8,241 nt of DNA from Bacteroidota bacterium (lineage in GTDB: Bacteria; Bacteroidota; Bacteroidia; B-17B0; Aurantibacillaceae), in NCBI GenBank assembly GCA_023433205.1, contig JAEZDS010000160.1, positions 1-8,241 of the forward strand. Direction: 5' to 3'. Shown here one piece after another: positions 7,152 through 8,241 of the stretch. The position numbers and the translations under genes are program-made. Under the pieces are notes generated by a model. It was not told the DNA's origin, did no database searches, and saw only the letters and a list, made by a program, of their open reading frames with translations. How positions within the stretch are numbered: the first letter of the stretch is position 1; each line of letters opens with the position of its first letter.

Positions 7152-7191
7152 CAAATTTAAAGGAATGCCCGGTATGGAGTTCCCAAAAATA
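7152..7191 (-). promoter_or_regulatory. Candidate promoter(s) of the coaX operon
   Basis: Only 89 bases separate the terminator of the upstream gene from coaX, so the operon promoter should lie here. Two minus-strand matches to the Bacteroidota -7 box TAnnTTTG are present: TATTTTTG (7191-7184) and TAAATTTG (7159-7152). The first would leave a leader of roughly 30 bases but has no clear -33 TTG. The second has TTTTTG 24 bases upstream but ends only four bases before the ATG, which would make the transcript nearly or fully leaderless. Which one is used cannot be decided from sequence. Confidence 0.4.
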
Positions 7192-7236
7192 ATTAAGCCC
7201 CGGCTGCTCCGCTGAATCCTGCACCGCTGTATCATC

Positions 7237-7264
7237 AAAAAGGCCGTCCTGGAAAGACGGCCTT
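7237..7264 (-). terminator. Intrinsic terminator of the T9SS-protein gene
   Basis: A perfect nine-base stem, AAGGCCGTC (7240-7248) with GACGGCCTT (7256-7264), encloses a seven-base loop. On the minus strand it runs into TTTTT (7241-7237). The hairpin starts 53 bases past the stop codon of the secreted-protein gene and upstream of coaX, so it should end that transcript and insulate the coaX operon. Confidence 0.88.
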
Positions 7265-7317
7265 CTATCAGCGTATTCTTAAGTGTGGTTCTTTGCGCAC
7301 CGAATTTGTGATGCAGC

Positions 7318-8241
7318 CTAGTCTTTGATCAGTCTTCTTACCTCCCTCAGGCCTTCACCCTCAAAACTCACCATATAAGTGCCGGCGGCAAATGCAGAAA
7401 CATCGATCTTTGTTTCTCCTTTAAATGTTCCCTCTGAGATCAGTCTGCCGGTAAGGTCAGCCACCTTGTAGCTGAGTTCTGTGCTGTTGCCCGATTTGAA
7501 TATTACACTGCCTGACGCAGGATTAGGATACACAGCGATCTTTGCTGAACCCGCCTGAGCTTCCAGACCCAGGTGCAGGAACAGCGCAGTTCCGGAACCA
7601 CCGGTAAGATCTGTAACCATTCCACCGGCGTCTATCATTTTTACATTGCTCGCCGAAAAGGTCATTTCCCCCAATTTGCTGCCATTGTGTTTGAACAGGA
7701 ACTCCCCGATCTTACCGTTGCCGCTCACCTGATTGCCATCGGTTCGTACGCTAACACAATTGATCACAGCCGCCCCGGCATCAACGCGCCTGAACGGAAT
7801 ATTGGTGTTACCCGCGCTCAGGAAAGAGGAGGGATAACGCACATGGACCTGATCGTTATCTACAAAAGAGGCATCATATGTAAGGTCAAATGTTATGCCG
7901 TAAATATCACTGATGTTGTTGCTCACGCTGCCAAGTATAATGTCAACGGTGTTCCAGCCAACATTGCCCGCACCAGAAGTTGCAGGAACAAGGGTCAGGT
8001 CTTCTCCACTCACGGATGATCCTGCATTTTTGAAGGCGTGCGACTGGTTCCAGTTAAGACTTATTGCCAGTGTATCGCCCGCATCAACCGTGCCATCACC
8101 ATTACAATCAACGTGCGCTCTGTTCTGGCTGTTGCTGCCATTGCCTGTCCATGCTGTAGCATACTGGCCACTGTAGTTATTGCCGCCAGGACTGCGTGCC
8201 GCCCCTGAAGAGTTAGCATAGAGTCCGAGTTCAAGAACATC
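7318..8241 (-). CDS. Secreted T9SS protein with dockerin-like repeats and cohesin-like domain (5' end outside window)
   Basis: The last 307 residues of a larger protein; the frame stays open to the right edge, so the true start lies outside. A GTG at 8013 is an internal valine, not a likely start. Residues 1-20 look like the tail of one dockerin-type repeat (DVLELGLYANSSG). Residues 45-56 (DCNGDGTVDAGD) form a complete EF-hand-like calcium loop with Asp45, Asn47, Asp49 and Asp56, followed by TLAISLNW. Residues about 83-220 resemble a cohesin or similar beta-sandwich (GITFDLTYD at 115-123). Residues about 233-307 are a type A T9SS sorting domain: VYPNP at 237-241, DLTGR, then IDVSAFAAGTYMV and a basic end RRLIKD. 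T9SS cargo crosses the outer membrane and the sorting domain is cut off, leaving the protein released or anchored on the surface. The catalytic or adhesive part, if any, lies beyond the edge. A strong terminator follows. Confidence 0.88.
   Translation of the reverse strand, partial: DVLELGLYANSSGAARSPGGNNYSGQYATAWTGNGSNSQNRAHVDCNGDGTVDAGDTLAISLNWNQSHAFKNAGSSVSGEDLTLVPATSGAGNVGWNTVDIILGSVSNNISDIYGITFDLTYDASFVDNDQVHVRYPSSFLSAGNTNIPFRRVDAGAAVINCVSVRTDGNQVSGNGKIGEFLFKHNGSKLGEMTFSASNVKMIDAGGMVTDLTGGSGTALFLHLGLEAQAGSAKIAVYPNPASGSVIFKSGNSTELSYKVADLTGRLISEGTFKGETKIDVSAFAAGTYMVSFEGEGLREVRRLIKD

Noticed and set aside
7318..8013. Secreted-protein gene starting at GTG 8013
   Set aside because: The frame continues without a stop to the window edge and encodes a clear dockerin-like motif upstream, so the GTG is internal and the gene is cut by the edge.

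Overview
The window looks like chromosomal DNA from a member of the Bacteroidota. The evidence is a type A type IX secretion (T9SS) sorting domain at the end of one protein, a RecQ of about 740 residues with an extra C-terminal segment beyond HRDC, an outer-membrane protein with the SPYSRFGIGE start typical of this phylum, gene starts without Shine-Dalgarno sequences, and TAnnTTTG-type -7 boxes. Genus cannot be judged from the sequence. All eight supported genes lie on the minus strand, so transcription runs from right to left.

Right end (7318-8241): the 3' part of a large secreted protein. It has tandem dockerin-like calcium motifs, a cohesin-like beta domain and a T9SS sorting domain. A strong intrinsic terminator (7237-7264) follows it and isolates it from the next genes.

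Middle (2618-7147): a tightly packed six-gene run that looks like one operon: coaX (type III pantothenate kinase), an outer-membrane beta-barrel protein, lptC (lipoprotein of the LPS transport bridge), a 71-residue two-helix membrane protein, a MacB/FtsX-type ABC permease, and a 112-residue four-helix membrane protein. Four of the five junctions overlap (two by the one-base TGATG arrangement) and the fifth gap is 39 bases. From memory, a coaX / outer-membrane protein / lptC order is common in Bacteroidota; the small membrane protein and the permease after lptC are the less familiar part. Apart from coaX, which makes coenzyme A, the encoded proteins all belong to the cell envelope.

Left end (246-2462): recQ as a single-gene unit, with a candidate promoter in the 155-base gap upstream and a clear terminator (190-221) downstream. 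Beyond the terminator, bases 1-189 hold no convincing gene but contain two short degenerate tandem repeats side by side, a 10-mer and a 7-mer.

I saw no tRNA, rRNA, CRISPR array, insertion sequence, phage gene or defence system. Most of the window is ordinary housekeeping and envelope content. The items most worth a second look are the lptC-linked permease that lacks an ATPase gene beside it, the dockerin-plus-cohesin secreted protein, and the promoter-like octamer that sits only four bases before the coaX start.
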